DNA of 64,000 nucleotides from Micromonospora trifolii (GCF_022229005.1 NZ_JAKKFD010000020.1:113188-177187); one strand, 5' to 3'. Positions 8,279 to 17,011 are shown, counted from the stretch's first letter. The notes: generated by a model not told the origin, from the letters alone. Made by a program: numbers and translations.

Positions 8279-11200
8279 CGTTCTCCCCCGATTCGCAGCT
8301 GCACCGCCGCCACCCGCTGACGGATGCCGGTGGCGATGAACGCGCTGAAGGCGAGCGCCGCCAGCAGCAGACCGACCGCGGTCAGGCCGATGGGCACCCA
8401 GGGCAGCACGAACGCCGCCGGGGGTATCGGCCGGCCGGCGGCCGGGGTGAGGATGACAAGTGGGGCCATCGTCGCGCCGACCGCGGTGCCGAGCAACAAC
8501 CCGACGCCCACGCCGATGCCGGCGAGGAACGTCTGTTCGGCCAGCAGCGCCCGAGCCATCAGGCGGGGCGTGGCGCCGAGGGTGTGCAGGACGGCGAACT
8601 CGCCGAGCCGACGCCGGGCGGTGGCCCACACGTCCACCATCAGGCCGACGAGGGCGAGCAGCACCGCACCGAACGCTGCGGCGAGCATTCCGGTACGCGA
8701 GCCGCGCCAGTACGGGTCGTCGGCGGCCGCCTTGATGGCCGCTTCCCGGTTGAGCACTGTGACGCCCGGGAGTGCGCTGGCCGCCTGGGCGGCGGCGTTC
8801 GCGTCGCCGGCACCGACCCACCATTCCGGTACCTGTCGCACCGCGCCGCTGCTCCGGATCATCGCGTCGACAGCGGCCGGCAGGTCCAGCAGGACGCCTT
8901 CCCCGGTGGTGGCCGGCACGGCGGCCAGTTCGCCGACCAGCCGCACCGGCAGCGTCGCCCCGGAGAGGGTCAGGTCGACGGTGTCGCCGACGTTCAGGCT
9001 CAGCGCGTCGCGGACCCCTGGGGTCATCAACACCGGTACGAACGTGTCGTCTCCCCCGCCCGGCACGACAGCGAACCGGGTGGGTGGTTGGTACGCGAAC
9101 TGCCCACCGGGGATCACCTCGACCGCGCGGGCCGCGGCGAAGCCGGCGCCGGTGGTCCGTACCGGCGTGGGCTCCTGCCCGAGGGCGGTCACGGCCCAGT
9201 CGCCGCTCAGTTCGGTCGGTTGTTTCGTGCCGTCGGCAGTGACCACCGTCAGCCCGTCCACCTGGAGTTCGTAGGAGTTGCCGGCGGCCAACCCACCGTC
9301 TGCCTCGAAGCCGGCCAGCCGCAGCCGCGCCCCGCTGAGGTCGGGCAGTCGCGTGGTGAACGGGGTGGCCCGGCCGTCGCTGTCGGCGTTGGCCGCCGGC
9401 AGCCGCAGGGCGAGCCCGTCGGGGGTGGTGACCAGCAACGTCACAGCGACCTTCAGTGACCGGGCGGCGTTGCTCACCGGGGTACGGATCGTGCCGGTGA
9501 TCTCACGCGCCCCGGCGGGCAGTTCGACGCCTGCGGGCTCTCCCCGCGCGGCGACCATCCTCCGGTACTGCTCCGACGCCGAGCCGTCGCCGAGGCGGTC
9601 GGCGAGCCGGACGACGCCCAGGGCGCTGGCCGGGTCGACACCGATCACTGTGGCCGGCAGGTTCTCCCGCCCGACCCGGATCTCGTCCCGCCACGCCGGC
9701 AGCACCCGGGTTACGCTCGGCAGCGCGGCGAGTTCGCCGGCCCGGGTCGGTGGGGCGCCTCCGGCCCGTTCGGTCACCCGCAGGTCGGCGCCGACCGTGT
9801 GGCCGGCCTGCTCGACCTGGGACCGCTCGCCGGTGCTGATCAGCGACCAGGCCAGGGTGCTGCCGCCAACGGCGAGGGCGAGCAGCAACACGGGGCCGGC
9901 GTGGGGACGTCGGCCGGCCTGCCACATGCCGAACATGGTGGCGGTCCAGGGACGTCGGTCGACGAACCGCTCCGCGAACCGGGTGAGCGGCGGGAGCACC
10001 CGCAACGCCAGCACGGCACCGGCCAGCACGCCGAGCGTCGGGGCGGCGACCAGCAGCGGGTCGAGCCCGAGCTGGCCACCCGAGCCGGCCAGCGGGGAGG
10101 CGTACCGGCGCAGCTGCACCCAGGCGAGCACGGCGAGCGCCACGAGCACCAGGTCGACGCTGGCGCGTTGGACGCTCGCGGCCCGGTTCGGCCGGGATCG
10201 GGCCGCCATGTCGGCGACGTACGTCCCGGCGCCGCGCAGCGTCGGTAGGACCATGGCGACGAGGCAGCCGGCCGCGGTGGCCGCTGCCGCCGCCCAGACC
10301 AGTGTGGTGTTGCCGCCTGCGGTGGAGAGGTCACCCGACCCGCCGGGTCGGATGTAGCGCAGCGCCTCACCGGCGATCAGCGGACCGAGCACGGCGGCCG
10401 GGGCGACCACCAGGGTCGCCTCACGGGCGGCCAGGCCGGCCAACTGCCGACGGGCGGCGCCTCGGGCGCGCAGCAGCGCGGTCTGTGGGCGGCGGTCCTC
10501 GTGCAGCAGCGCGGCGACCAGCACCAGCGCGTACCCGGCGAGCACCAGGATGAGCAGCAGCGGGGTGGCCAGCGACGAGCGACCCACCAGGTCGGCGCGG
10601 GCGATCCGGTCCAGCAACTGCGGCATCTTGGTCACCGTCTGCCCGGAGCTGCCCAGTTGGGCGGCCTCGGGAACGGCCGAGACCGCCTCGGTGAGGGCTT
10701 TCCGAACGGCGGGCAGGTCGGCGGTGTCGACGGTGCCGAGGTCCGGTTGGGCCAGCCAGGACGCCGACACCGAGCCCGGGAAGGTGGCCGCGAAGTCGGC
10801 CGGGTCGAGCGTGAACGGCCCGTACGAGGTGCCGGAACCAGCGCTGCCCGACCCCACGCCGGGCGCCAGCAGCCAGTACGCGTCCGCCGGGTCGCGGGGC
10901 CGCCAGGTGCCGGCGAGCACCAGTTCCCCGCGTCGTTCGGTGGCCCGGTCGCGCACCGGGACGCGTTCGCCGACGGTCAGGCCGAGGGCGCCGGCGACCC
11001 GCTCGGGCAGGCTCACCTGGACGGGGTTCGCTCCGGGGCTGGGCCAGGCTCCGCCGGTCAGTTCCGCGTGGCTGGCGAGGTCGGCGAGCGTGGCCAGGTT
11101 CGCGAAGACCGGTTCGTCGGCCGTACGCGGGATCTGCCCGAGGTCGCCGGTCAGCTCCCGGCCGGTGCCGTAACGGGCGGTGGTGACACTGACCGGGACG

Positions 11201-11463
11201 CCGCCGAGCCCGGTGGCGAACTCGGCTCGGACCGCCTTGTCCCTGGTGGCGAACTCGGCCGCGTCCCGTCCACCCGAGCCACTGACCAGAAGGCCGCGCT
11301 CCTCGGCGGGCGAGGCGGCGACCAGAGCTCGCTGCCCGGCGTCCACCGCCCGACGGTTGTAGTCGGACAGCCCGGTGACCAACGCGACGGCGACGAGGGC
11401 AGCGATCACCGCCGCGACCAGCAACCCTCGCGCCTCGCGGGCCCGCCTCCACACCAGCTTCAT
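8275..11463 (-). CDS. FtsX-like ABC transporter permease, large
   Basis: A 1062-residue protein and the first gene of the operon. It opens with MKLVWRRAREARG and a TM helix (about 12-30), then a long extracytoplasmic domain, a block of TM helices near the middle, a second soluble domain, and three TM helices at the C-terminus with a VDVWATARRRLGEFAVLHTLG cytoplasmic loop typical of FtsX domains. GGGGAGG lies a short distance upstream of its ATG. The protein has the same arrangement as the shorter permease, so the two probably arose by duplication and form a heterodimer. Confidence 0.88.
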   Translation of the reverse strand: MKLVWRRAREARGLLVAAVIAALVAVALVTGLSDYNRRAVDAGQRALVAASPAEERGLLVSGSGGRDAAEFATRDKAVRAEFATGLGGVPVSVTTARYGTGRELTGDLGQIPRTADEPVFANLATLADLASHAELTGGAWPSPGANPVQVSLPERVAGALGLTVGERVPVRDRATERRGELVLAGTWRPRDPADAYWLLAPGVGSGSAGSGTSYGPFTLDPADFAATFPGSVSASWLAQPDLGTVDTADLPAVRKALTEAVSAVPEAAQLGSSGQTVTKMPQLLDRIARADLVGRSSLATPLLLILVLAGYALVLVAALLHEDRRPQTALLRARGAARRQLAGLAAREATLVVAPAAVLGPLIAGEALRYIRPGGSGDLSTAGGNTTLVWAAAAATAAGCLVAMVLPTLRGAGTYVADMAARSRPNRAASVQRASVDLVLVALAVLAWVQLRRYASPLAGSGGQLGLDPLLVAAPTLGVLAGAVLALRVLPPLTRFAERFVDRRPWTATMFGMWQAGRRPHAGPVLLLALAVGGSTLAWSLISTGERSQVEQAGHTVGADLRVTERAGGAPPTRAGELAALPSVTRVLPAWRDEIRVGRENLPATVIGVDPASALGVVRLADRLGDGSASEQYRRMVAARGEPAGVELPAGAREITGTIRTPVSNAARSLKVAVTLLVTTPDGLALRLPAANADSDGRATPFTTRLPDLSGARLRLAGFEADGGLAAGNSYELQVDGLTVVTADGTKQPTELSGDWAVTALGQEPTPVRTTGAGFAAARAVEVIPGGQFAYQPPTRFAVVPGGGDDTFVPVLMTPGVRDALSLNVGDTVDLTLSGATLPVRLVGELAAVPATTGEGVLLDLPAAVDAMIRSSGAVRQVPEWWVGAGDANAAAQAASALPGVTVLNREAAIKAAADDPYWRGSRTGMLAAAFGAVLLALVGLMVDVWATARRRLGEFAVLHTLGATPRLMARALLAEQTFLAGIGVGVGLLLGTAVGATMAPLVILTPAAGRPIPPAAFVLPWVPIGLTAVGLLLAALAFSAFIATGIRQRVAAVQLRIGGER

Positions 11464-11563
11464 CCGACGACGCCTCCCCTGGCCCTGGCGGGCCGACGAC
11501 CATCAAGACAGGCCACCTACCGGGAAAGGTTCGCGCCCGTTACATGATCGTTATTACGGGGAG

Positions 11564-11581
11564 GGTCGGCTCAGGCCGACC
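11564..11581. terminator. Short hairpin downstream of the XRE/DUF2975 operon
   Basis: GGTCGGC (11564-11570) and GCCGACC (11575-11581) form a 7-bp perfect stem with a 4-nt loop, about 15 nt beyond the stop of the 54-residue protein gene. There is no U-tract, which is usual for actinobacterial terminators. It sits between that operon and the ABC operon promoter, so read-through control is plausible. Confidence 0.45.
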
Positions 11582-11595
11582 AGCGCGCCTGGCGG

Positions 11596-11760
11596 CTAAC
11601 TGCCGCCGCGAAGGTTGCGGATGCCGAACACCACAGCGCCGAGCACGAGCACGACGCCCAGAAGTTGAAGGCCCGGCGAGTCGTCGGCCTCCCCGTGCAC
11701 GATGCCGGCGACGCCGAGGGCAACCACGAGAACGGCGGCGACGGTCAGGAGGTACCTCAT
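11596..11760 (-). CDS. Small two-helix membrane protein
   Basis: A 54-residue protein, MRYLLTVAAVLVVALG onward, with two hydrophobic segments (about 3-19 and 29-45) separated by a short acidic loop GEADDSPG, ending NLRGGS. ATG 11760 overlaps the stop of the upstream XRE gene by 4 bp, which supports this start over an upstream ATG that reads through that gene. No function is recognised. As the last gene of a regulator / DUF2975 operon, it may act together with the DUF2975 protein in the membrane. Confidence 0.7.
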   Translation of the reverse strand: MRYLLTVAAVLVVALGVAGIVHGEADDSPGLQLLGVVLVLGAVVFGIRNLRGGS

Positions 11761-11972
11761 GGGGTTTCCTCCTCGACCCACTCGAGCAGGTCTCCGGGTT
11801 GGCAGTCGAGCACTCGGCACATCGCTTCGAGGGTGCTGAAGCGGACCGCCTTGGCGCGGCCGTTCTTGAGCACCGCCACGTTGGCGGGGGTGAGCCCGAC
11901 GCGCTCGGCGAACTCACCGACGCTCATCTTGCGCTTGGCCAACTCCACGTCGATGCGGACGACGATGGGCAT
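11757..11972 (-). CDS. XRE-family helix-turn-helix regulator (YozG type)
   Basis: A 71-residue single-domain Cro/C1 helix-turn-helix protein: MSVGEFAERVGLTPANVAVLKNGRAKAVRFSTLEAMCRVL gives helices 2-4, and the end is GDLLEWVEEE. This short form is commonly paired with a DUF2975 membrane protein in Gram-positive bacteria, as here, where its ATG shares the A of the upstream stop (TGATG). The likely role is autoregulation of this operon, possibly responding to a membrane state sensed by the partner. Confidence 0.88.
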   Translation of the reverse strand: MPIVVRIDVELAKRKMSVGEFAERVGLTPANVAVLKNGRAKAVRFSTLEAMCRVLDCQPGDLLEWVEEETP

Positions 11973-12451
11973 CAGATCACCGCTTCCATGTCGGTCCGCA
12001 GGGTGGTGGCCTGCCGCAACAGCGCCCGCATCACCACCATGAGGAGCCCCAGCACGCTGACGCCCACCGTCAGCAGGAACAGCAGCAGGGGCAGCCCCGG
12101 GTCGTCCGCGTTGAACCCCACGTAGAGGAAGACACCCACGAGCACCACCCACGCGGCGGCGATGGCCCACACGATCGCGTCCACCCACTTCAGGGACGCT
12201 TCGGTGAAGATGCGGTCGCTCTTGACCAGGCTGAGCAACTTCCAGGTCGCCGCGATGACGACCTGGACGCACAGCACCCAGAACACCGCCACGACCGTGG
12301 CCGGCCACCGGAGGTAGGCGTCCTGCGGCGATTCCGCAGCCATGTGGGCGAACTGTCCGGGCAGGGAGAAGGTCTGAAACAGGACCAGGACCCCGAACAG
12401 CACCACGAGGAAAACTCGGAGAGCGGCAACCGCTCGATGCTCCGTAACCAT
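11972..12451 (-). CDS. DUF2975 family membrane protein
   Basis: A 159-residue protein with four predicted TM helices (about 9-27, 48-68, 88-110, 120-142) and the family's cytoplasmic loop KLLSLVKSDRIFTEASLKWVD between helices 2 and 3. The family has no established biochemical activity but is nearly always coupled to a small XRE regulator, as here. No good Shine-Dalgarno precedes the ATG at 12451. The upstream 60 bp are AT-rich and hold a TTGACT on the minus strand (complement of 12481-12486), a possible -35 element. Confidence 0.85.
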   Translation of the reverse strand: MVTEHRAVAALRVFLVVLFGVLVLFQTFSLPGQFAHMAAESPQDAYLRWPATVVAVFWVLCVQVVIAATWKLLSLVKSDRIFTEASLKWVDAIVWAIAAAWVVLVGVFLYVGFNADDPGLPLLLFLLTVGVSVLGLLMVVMRALLRQATTLRTDMEAVI

Positions 12452-12513
12452 GCATCGAGTTTCGCTCGTTACCTATCGAAAGTCAATCGGTTGCGAGGAC
12501 ATCGACTTCTGGC

Positions 12514-13128
12514 TCACGACGACGTCGGCCCAGGCGCCGGCCTCGCCTTCTGGGGATAGAACGTCTCGTGACGGGCCAGCATGGCGACGAACTCGCCGAT
12601 CTTGCGCTCGCGGGTCTCCGCCCGCTTGACCGCATTGAGGCGATGGATGAGAGCGAACCGGTTGGCCTTGGTGAGCACGTCGAGCATGGCCTGGGCGGCA
12701 GGATCGGCGGCGATGGCGGCGAGCAGGTCAGCCGGCACCTCCGCCTCCGACGGTGGGGCGTAGGCGGCCGCCCATCGCCCGTCCGCCTTCGCGGCGTCCA
12801 CAGCGGCACGGCCTGCCGGCAACATCCGCCCCTGCTCCTCCAGCCGGGCCACGTGCCCGACGTTGCGCTGGGACCAGGAACTGCGGGGCCGACGCGGGGT
12901 GAACCGAATCCAGGATGACCCCTCATCCCGCTTGCGGGCCTGCCCGTCGATCCAGCCGACGCACAGACCCTCGTCGACCGCCTGCTGCCAGGTCAGCGTC
13001 GTGACCGTGCCACCCTTCTTGGTCAGGGCGAGCCACACGCCCGGCGACGTGGCGTGGTTGGCCGACAACCACGCGCGCAGGGCGTCGGCGTCCGCGACGA
13101 TCAACTCATCCAGCTCTGTGCTCGCCAT
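12514..13128 (-). CDS. YdeI/OmpD-associated family protein
   Basis: A 204-residue protein. The N-terminal half shows family features (LRAWLSANHATSPGVWLALTKKG, GLCVGWIDGQARK, FTPRRPRSSWSQRNVGHVARLEEQGRM), and the C-terminal part (ERKIGEFVAMLARHETFYPQ) matches the YdeI tail. E. coli YdeI is linked to polymyxin or bacteriocin resistance, but the biochemical role is unknown. The gene is divergent from the LRV-repeat gene. Confidence 0.85.
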   Translation of the reverse strand: MASTELDELIVADADALRAWLSANHATSPGVWLALTKKGGTVTTLTWQQAVDEGLCVGWIDGQARKRDEGSSWIRFTPRRPRSSWSQRNVGHVARLEEQGRMLPAGRAAVDAAKADGRWAAAYAPPSEAEVPADLLAAIAADPAAQAMLDVLTKANRFALIHRLNAVKRAETRERKIGEFVAMLARHETFYPQKARPAPGPTSS

Positions 13129-13185
13129 GACGGCAGGCTAACCGCTGGCGCCGACACTGCGGCTCCACAAACCCTGGAGGTCCCG

Positions 13186-14523
13186 CTGTACGTCAACGAC
13201 GCGTTCCTCGCTTACCACAACAACCCGGCACGGGCTCGGCTACGCGGCCTGGTCCGCAACCCCGCCATTCCCGCCGACCTGTTGCGGCAGCTCGTCGAGG
13301 AGCACCTGCGGGAGGCGGAAGCCGCCCTGATGCTCCGTCTGGAATGGAGCGACGAACAGTTCGAGGCACTGGTGAACCACCCCGACCACAAGGTGCGCAG
13401 GCTCCTGGCGCAAGCCGTGCATGTCACACCCGAACAGCGGGCCAGGCTGGTTGAGGACCCGGAACGTTCCGTGCTGTGGGCGCTCGCCGAGGGGCCGACC
13501 TCGCTGCTCGCGTCGAGGTGGACGGTGACGGCGGCGCTCCCCGTCTGGGCGTACGAGCGGCTGCTCGAACGGCACCCGAGGCTGGAGCTGGTCATGGTCG
13601 ACTCGCCGTGGGTGCCGCAGGAACTGCGCGCCCGACTGTGGCCGGGCGAATCACGAACGGCGCCGGCCGACGAGCCACCTACGGACCGCCGGGAGCTCGA
13701 AGCGCAGGCCAGTGACGACAACGACTGGGTGCGAAGCACCGCCGCCGCCGAACCCGACCTGCGCGCGGACCTCGTCGCCCGGCTGGCGGTGGACCCCTCA
13801 CCCGGGGTCCGGCTCGCCGTGTCGATGCGCCCCGAGTTCAGTGAGGAGCAACGCGCGGCAATCGACTACCACGTCGGACGTGACGACCGGATCCAACCGG
13901 CCGTCTGGGCGACCAGGACCCGCGACCCGGAGATCCAGAGCCGCTGCGTGCGCTCGGCGCACATCGGACTCCGTCGCAGTGTCGCGTGCAATCCCCACCT
14001 CACCGTCGACCACATCGCCGCGCTGGAGAACGACGACGACTTCGCCGTCCGGCTCCTGCTCTGCGAACGCCACTCGGGCGTCAGCCACGAGACGGTGCTC
14101 AACACCTACCTGGACGCTACGACGGCAACCCGAGGCCGCCTTCTCGACCACCCCAGCTTCCAATGGGTCGGACTGGCCCAGCTGGCAGAGTCGCCCGACC
14201 CATGGGCCCGAGCCCTGGTGGTCCGCGATCCCGAGGCAGCACCGCAGCTCATCGAGCGGCTCAGCCACGACCCGCGCCCGGAGGTGCGGAACTCGACGGC
14301 CGGTGACCCCCGACTGTCGCCGAGTCGCGTGCTCGACTTGTTCGACGATCCGGAAACGGCCGGAGCAGCCGCCGCCAACCCACACCTGCCGCTGCCGGTC
14401 ATGCGCGGTGTCCTCACCGACGCCGCGACGCTCGCCAACGGAGCTGTCGATGGCGAACCGGCAGTGCTCCTGGGTCGGTGGTCGGGTCGCCGTCGGCCCA
14501 GCGCCGGAGGTGACGGTCTTTAG
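13186..14523 (+). CDS. Leucine-rich-repeat-variant (LRV/HEAT-like) repeat protein
   Basis: About 445 residues made of short helical repeats of roughly 20-30 residues, such as NPAIPADLLRQLVEE, DHKVRRLLAQAVHVTPEQRARL, SPGVRLAVSMRPEFSEEQRAA and RPEVRNSTAGDPRLSPSRVLDLF. This is the N-P-x-h-x-x-x-h-h pattern of LRV proteins. Such scaffolds bind proteins; no catalytic residues are seen. The start is uncertain: no ATG, GTG or TTG lies between 13060 and 13290 in this frame, but CTG 13186 follows GGAGG (13176-13180) by 5 nt. ATG 13054 would begin antisense inside the divergent gene. The C-terminal 20 residues lose the repeat pattern. Confidence 0.75.
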   Translation: MYVNDAFLAYHNNPARARLRGLVRNPAIPADLLRQLVEEHLREAEAALMLRLEWSDEQFEALVNHPDHKVRRLLAQAVHVTPEQRARLVEDPERSVLWALAEGPTSLLASRWTVTAALPVWAYERLLERHPRLELVMVDSPWVPQELRARLWPGESRTAPADEPPTDRRELEAQASDDNDWVRSTAAAEPDLRADLVARLAVDPSPGVRLAVSMRPEFSEEQRAAIDYHVGRDDRIQPAVWATRTRDPEIQSRCVRSAHIGLRRSVACNPHLTVDHIAALENDDDFAVRLLLCERHSGVSHETVLNTYLDATTATRGRLLDHPSFQWVGLAQLAESPDPWARALVVRDPEAAPQLIERLSHDPRPEVRNSTAGDPRLSPSRVLDLFDDPETAGAAAANPHLPLPVMRGVLTDAATLANGAVDGEPAVLLGRWSGRRRPSAGGDGL

Positions 14524-14567
14524 AACAGGTGTACGACAGCCTCTGGGAGGGGTAATTTCATCTGGCA

Positions 14568-14591
14568 TCAGACGATCTGACGTCGTACGAT
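14568..14591 (+). promoter_or_regulatory. Leaderless promoter and palindromic operator of the MBL-marR pair
   Basis: The perfect 13-bp palindrome TCAGACGATCTGA (14568-14580) lies just upstream of a -10 box TACGAT (14586-14591), which is 6 nt from GTG 14598. An imperfect wider pairing (TACGAC near 14532, GTCGTA at 14582) surrounds it. A repressor bound here would block the promoter. The MarR protein encoded second in the operon is the natural candidate. Confidence 0.55.
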
Positions 14592-14597
14592 CGGGCG

Positions 14598-15446
14598 GTG
14601 AAGACCCTTCCTACCCCCGAACCGTGGACGGCCGCCCTTCCCGAGGCGACACCGCCACCCGACATGGCGATCTGTCAACTCCCCACCGGCACCTACGAGA
14701 CGCGGGCGGCATTTGCCCTCCGCGGTGGCTCGTTTCGTGACAAGCGGCAGTTCGCCGCCACCGCCGTCCTCGTGCGCCACCCGAAGGGCGACTTCCTCAT
14801 CGACGCCGGCTTCGGGGCCAACGTCGCCGCGCACGTCGCCATGCAGCCGCGGTTCGCCCGCGCCCCCTTCCAGAGCACCCGGACGGTGCGCGAGCAGCTC
14901 GACGACAGTGGTTACGACAGCACCAGGCTTCGCGGGGTGTTCCTGACCCACTCGCACTGGGACCACGCGAGCGGCCTGGACTCGCTCGACCTCCCCATCT
15001 GGATGAACAGCGGTGAGCTTGAGTACGCCGCGAGCGACGGCGACGGAAAGGTCTACCGCGCCGTTTCGCCCGGCCACGAGATCCGCGAATACTCCTTCGA
15101 CGGCCCCGCGTACCTCGGCTTTTCCGCGAGCTTCGACGTCCACGGCGACGGATCCCTCGTGCTGGCGTTGGCCGGCGGCCACACGACGGGGTCCGTGGTC
15201 GCGTTCGTGACCCTTCCGTCCGGGCAGCGCTACGCGTTCATCGGCGACCTGACCTGGCAACTGGACGGAGTCCACCGGCTGGTGGAACGCCCCTGGCTGC
15301 TCCGGGCCCTCGCCGACAGCGACTCCGAACAGGTACGGCAGGGCATCCTGCGATCGGCCGCGTTGACCGAGCTGATGCAGGTCGTCCCGGCTCACGACCG
15401 GCGCGCCTACGAGGGAATCCCGCTGCTGTCGGATGCGCCGCGATGA
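14598..15446 (+). CDS. MBL-fold metallo-hydrolase
   Basis: A 282-residue metallo-beta-lactamase-fold enzyme with the metal motif HSHWDH at 118-123, further ligands in GGHTTGS and IGDLTW, and a C-terminal His in VPAHDRRAY. The closest general relatives are the AttM/AiiA-like lactonases and similar hydrolases; the sequence alone does not decide between lactonase and other activities. GTG 14598 is favoured by the leaderless -10 box 6 nt upstream. Its stop overlaps the marR start by 4 bp, so the two are co-translated and the MarR protein probably senses the hydrolase substrate. Confidence 0.85.
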   Translation: MKTLPTPEPWTAALPEATPPPDMAICQLPTGTYETRAAFALRGGSFRDKRQFAATAVLVRHPKGDFLIDAGFGANVAAHVAMQPRFARAPFQSTRTVREQLDDSGYDSTRLRGVFLTHSHWDHASGLDSLDLPIWMNSGELEYAASDGDGKVYRAVSPGHEIREYSFDGPAYLGFSASFDVHGDGSLVLALAGGHTTGSVVAFVTLPSGQRYAFIGDLTWQLDGVHRLVERPWLLRALADSDSEQVRQGILRSAALTELMQVVPAHDRRAYEGIPLLSDAPR

Positions 15447-15898
15447 CCGCGGGACCAGCGCCGTCGCTCGACTCCGAGATCACCTGGCTGTTGCATCGCG
15501 CCGCCCAACGGATGCACGTGGTGACCGGCGAACAGGCCGAGAGACACGGCCTGCACCTGAGGGACTACATCGTGTTGAGCGCGCTCGACAAGACACCCGG
15601 GCTGACCCAGGTCGAGCTGGCCAGGACGCTCGGGCTCGACAAGACCACGCTGATGACCCAACTCGATCGACTCGAACAGAAGAATCTCGTCGTACGCCAC
15701 TCCGATCCCCGCGACCGCCGGCTGCGCATTCCGGCGATCACGACGGTTGGCGAGGAGGTACGGGCGCAGGTCGCCCACGACAGCGAGGAGGCGGAGCGGA
15801 ACGCGATGGCCGGCTTCAGCCAGGCCGAGGTCGACACGTTCCGCCGGATGCTGTTCGCGATCATCGGCACGGCGGTGGACCCGGGGTCCTGCCTGTGA
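15443..15898 (+). CDS. MarR family transcriptional regulator
   Basis: A 151-residue winged-helix protein. The recognition region is LTQVELARTLGLDKTTLMTQLDRLEQKNLV, and the wing is RHSDPRDRRLRIPAIT with the family DxRxR motif, flanked by dimerisation helices at both ends. It overlaps the MBL hydrolase gene by 4 bp (ATGA). It probably controls its own operon through the palindrome at 14568-14580 and is relieved by a small molecule. Confidence 0.9.
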   Translation: MTAGPAPSLDSEITWLLHRAAQRMHVVTGEQAERHGLHLRDYIVLSALDKTPGLTQVELARTLGLDKTTLMTQLDRLEQKNLVVRHSDPRDRRLRIPAITTVGEEVRAQVAHDSEEAERNAMAGFSQAEVDTFRRMLFAIIGTAVDPGSCL

Positions 15899-15926
15899 TG
15901 CTCGGCGAGCACAAATAGCTCGGCGA

Positions 15927-16964
15927 TCAGGCGCTCTCCTCCTCGGGAGGGCGCTTGGCGCGGCTGGGCTGCACCCGTTTGGGCTCGCCGGGCATCTTCG
16001 GGTGGTCCGGCGGGTACGGCAGGTCGCCCTGGCCGGCGGTGGCGTCCCGGTCGGCCCACTCCAGCAGCGGGGTGATGTCCCACGGTGCGTCGTCGATGCC
16101 GGCGTGCGGATCACCTCGCTCGGCGAGCCGGGCCGGCACGGTGCGCAGGTCGAAGTCGTCCGGGTCGACGTCGGGTAGCTCGTCCCAGCTGACCGGGGTC
16201 GAGACGGTGGCCCGCGCGTTGGCCCGCAGCGAGTACGCGCAGGCGATCGTGCGGTCGCGCGCCATCTGGTTGAAGTCGACGAAGACCCGGGTGCCGCGCT
16301 CCTCCTTCCACCAGGCGGTGGTGACCAGGTCGGGGTTGCGGCGTTCCACCTCCCGGGCCAGCGCGATGGTGGCCCGGCGCACCTCGGTGAACGTCCAGCG
16401 GGGCTGGATGCGCAGGTAGACGTGCACGCCCCGGCCACCGGAGGTCTTCGGCCAGCCGGTCACGCCCAGCTCGTCGAGGAGCGCGCGAACCTCACCGGCG
16501 GCCCGTGCCGCGTCGGCGAAGTCGGTGCCGGGCTGCGGGTCCAGGTCGATGCGCAGCTCGTCGGGGCGGTCGACGTCGGCGGCCCGCACGGGCCACGGGT
16601 GGAACACGATGGTGCCCATCTGGGCCGCCCAGGCCACGTGCGCCAGGTCGGCCGGGCAGAGCTCCGCCGCGCTCCGACCGCTGGGGAAGGTGATCTGCGC
16701 GGTCGTCACCCAGGGCGGCACCCCCCGCGTCGGCACCCGCTTCTGGAAGAACGCCTCGCCCTCGACGCCCTCGGGGAAGCGTTGCAGGGTGGTCGGCCGG
16801 TCCCGCAGGGCACGCATGATCCCGTCGCCGACCGCGAGGTAGTAGTGGAAGACGTCCGCCTTGGTGAACCCCCGCTGCGGGAAGATCACCCGATCCGGAC
16901 TGCTCAGCCGGACGGTGTGCCCGGCCACCTCGACCTCGGCGGCCGCAGCCTTGGTGCCACCCAT
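15927..16964 (-). CDS. ligD: LigD-type NHEJ DNA polymerase/primase domain protein
   Basis: A 345-residue stand-alone archaeo-eukaryotic primase-fold polymerase. The catalytic acidic pair is in ELRIDLDPQPG and the third aspartate in RVFVDFNQMARDRT. Other signatures are GFTKADVFHYY near the N-terminus and KTSGGRGVHVYL. In end-joining, this domain fills and extends break ends, preferring ribonucleotides. The family is often fused to ligase and phosphoesterase domains; here it is separate, with a Pro/Lys-rich tail (KRVQPSRAKRPPEEE). The LigC-type ligase at the left edge of the window could supply the sealing activity. Confidence 0.9.
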   Translation of the reverse strand: MGGTKAAAAEVEVAGHTVRLSSPDRVIFPQRGFTKADVFHYYLAVGDGIMRALRDRPTTLQRFPEGVEGEAFFQKRVPTRGVPPWVTTAQITFPSGRSAAELCPADLAHVAWAAQMGTIVFHPWPVRAADVDRPDELRIDLDPQPGTDFADAARAAGEVRALLDELGVTGWPKTSGGRGVHVYLRIQPRWTFTEVRRATIALAREVERRNPDLVTTAWWKEERGTRVFVDFNQMARDRTIACAYSLRANARATVSTPVSWDELPDVDPDDFDLRTVPARLAERGDPHAGIDDAPWDITPLLEWADRDATAGQGDLPYPPDHPKMPGEPKRVQPSRAKRPPEEESA

Positions 16965-16999
16965 CCCGCGACCTTATGCCAAGCCCCCGACGTTCGACG

Positions 17000-17005
17000 T
17001 ACCGT
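17000..17005 (+). promoter_or_regulatory. -10 box of leaderless msrB
   Basis: TACCGT lies 6 nt before GTG 17012. With no Shine-Dalgarno, this spacing puts the transcription start at the start codon. Confidence 0.5.
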
Positions 17006-17011
17006 TGTGGG

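Noticed and set aside
5570..8824. Extended start for the 902-residue permease
   Set aside because: The extra 182 residues read through the upstream permease gene out of frame; ATG 8278 gives a coupled start and an immediate TM helix.
3836..11463. The ABC operon as a lantibiotic or antibiotic export locus
   Set aside because: No precursor peptide, modifying enzyme or two-component system lies next to it, so the substrate is left open.
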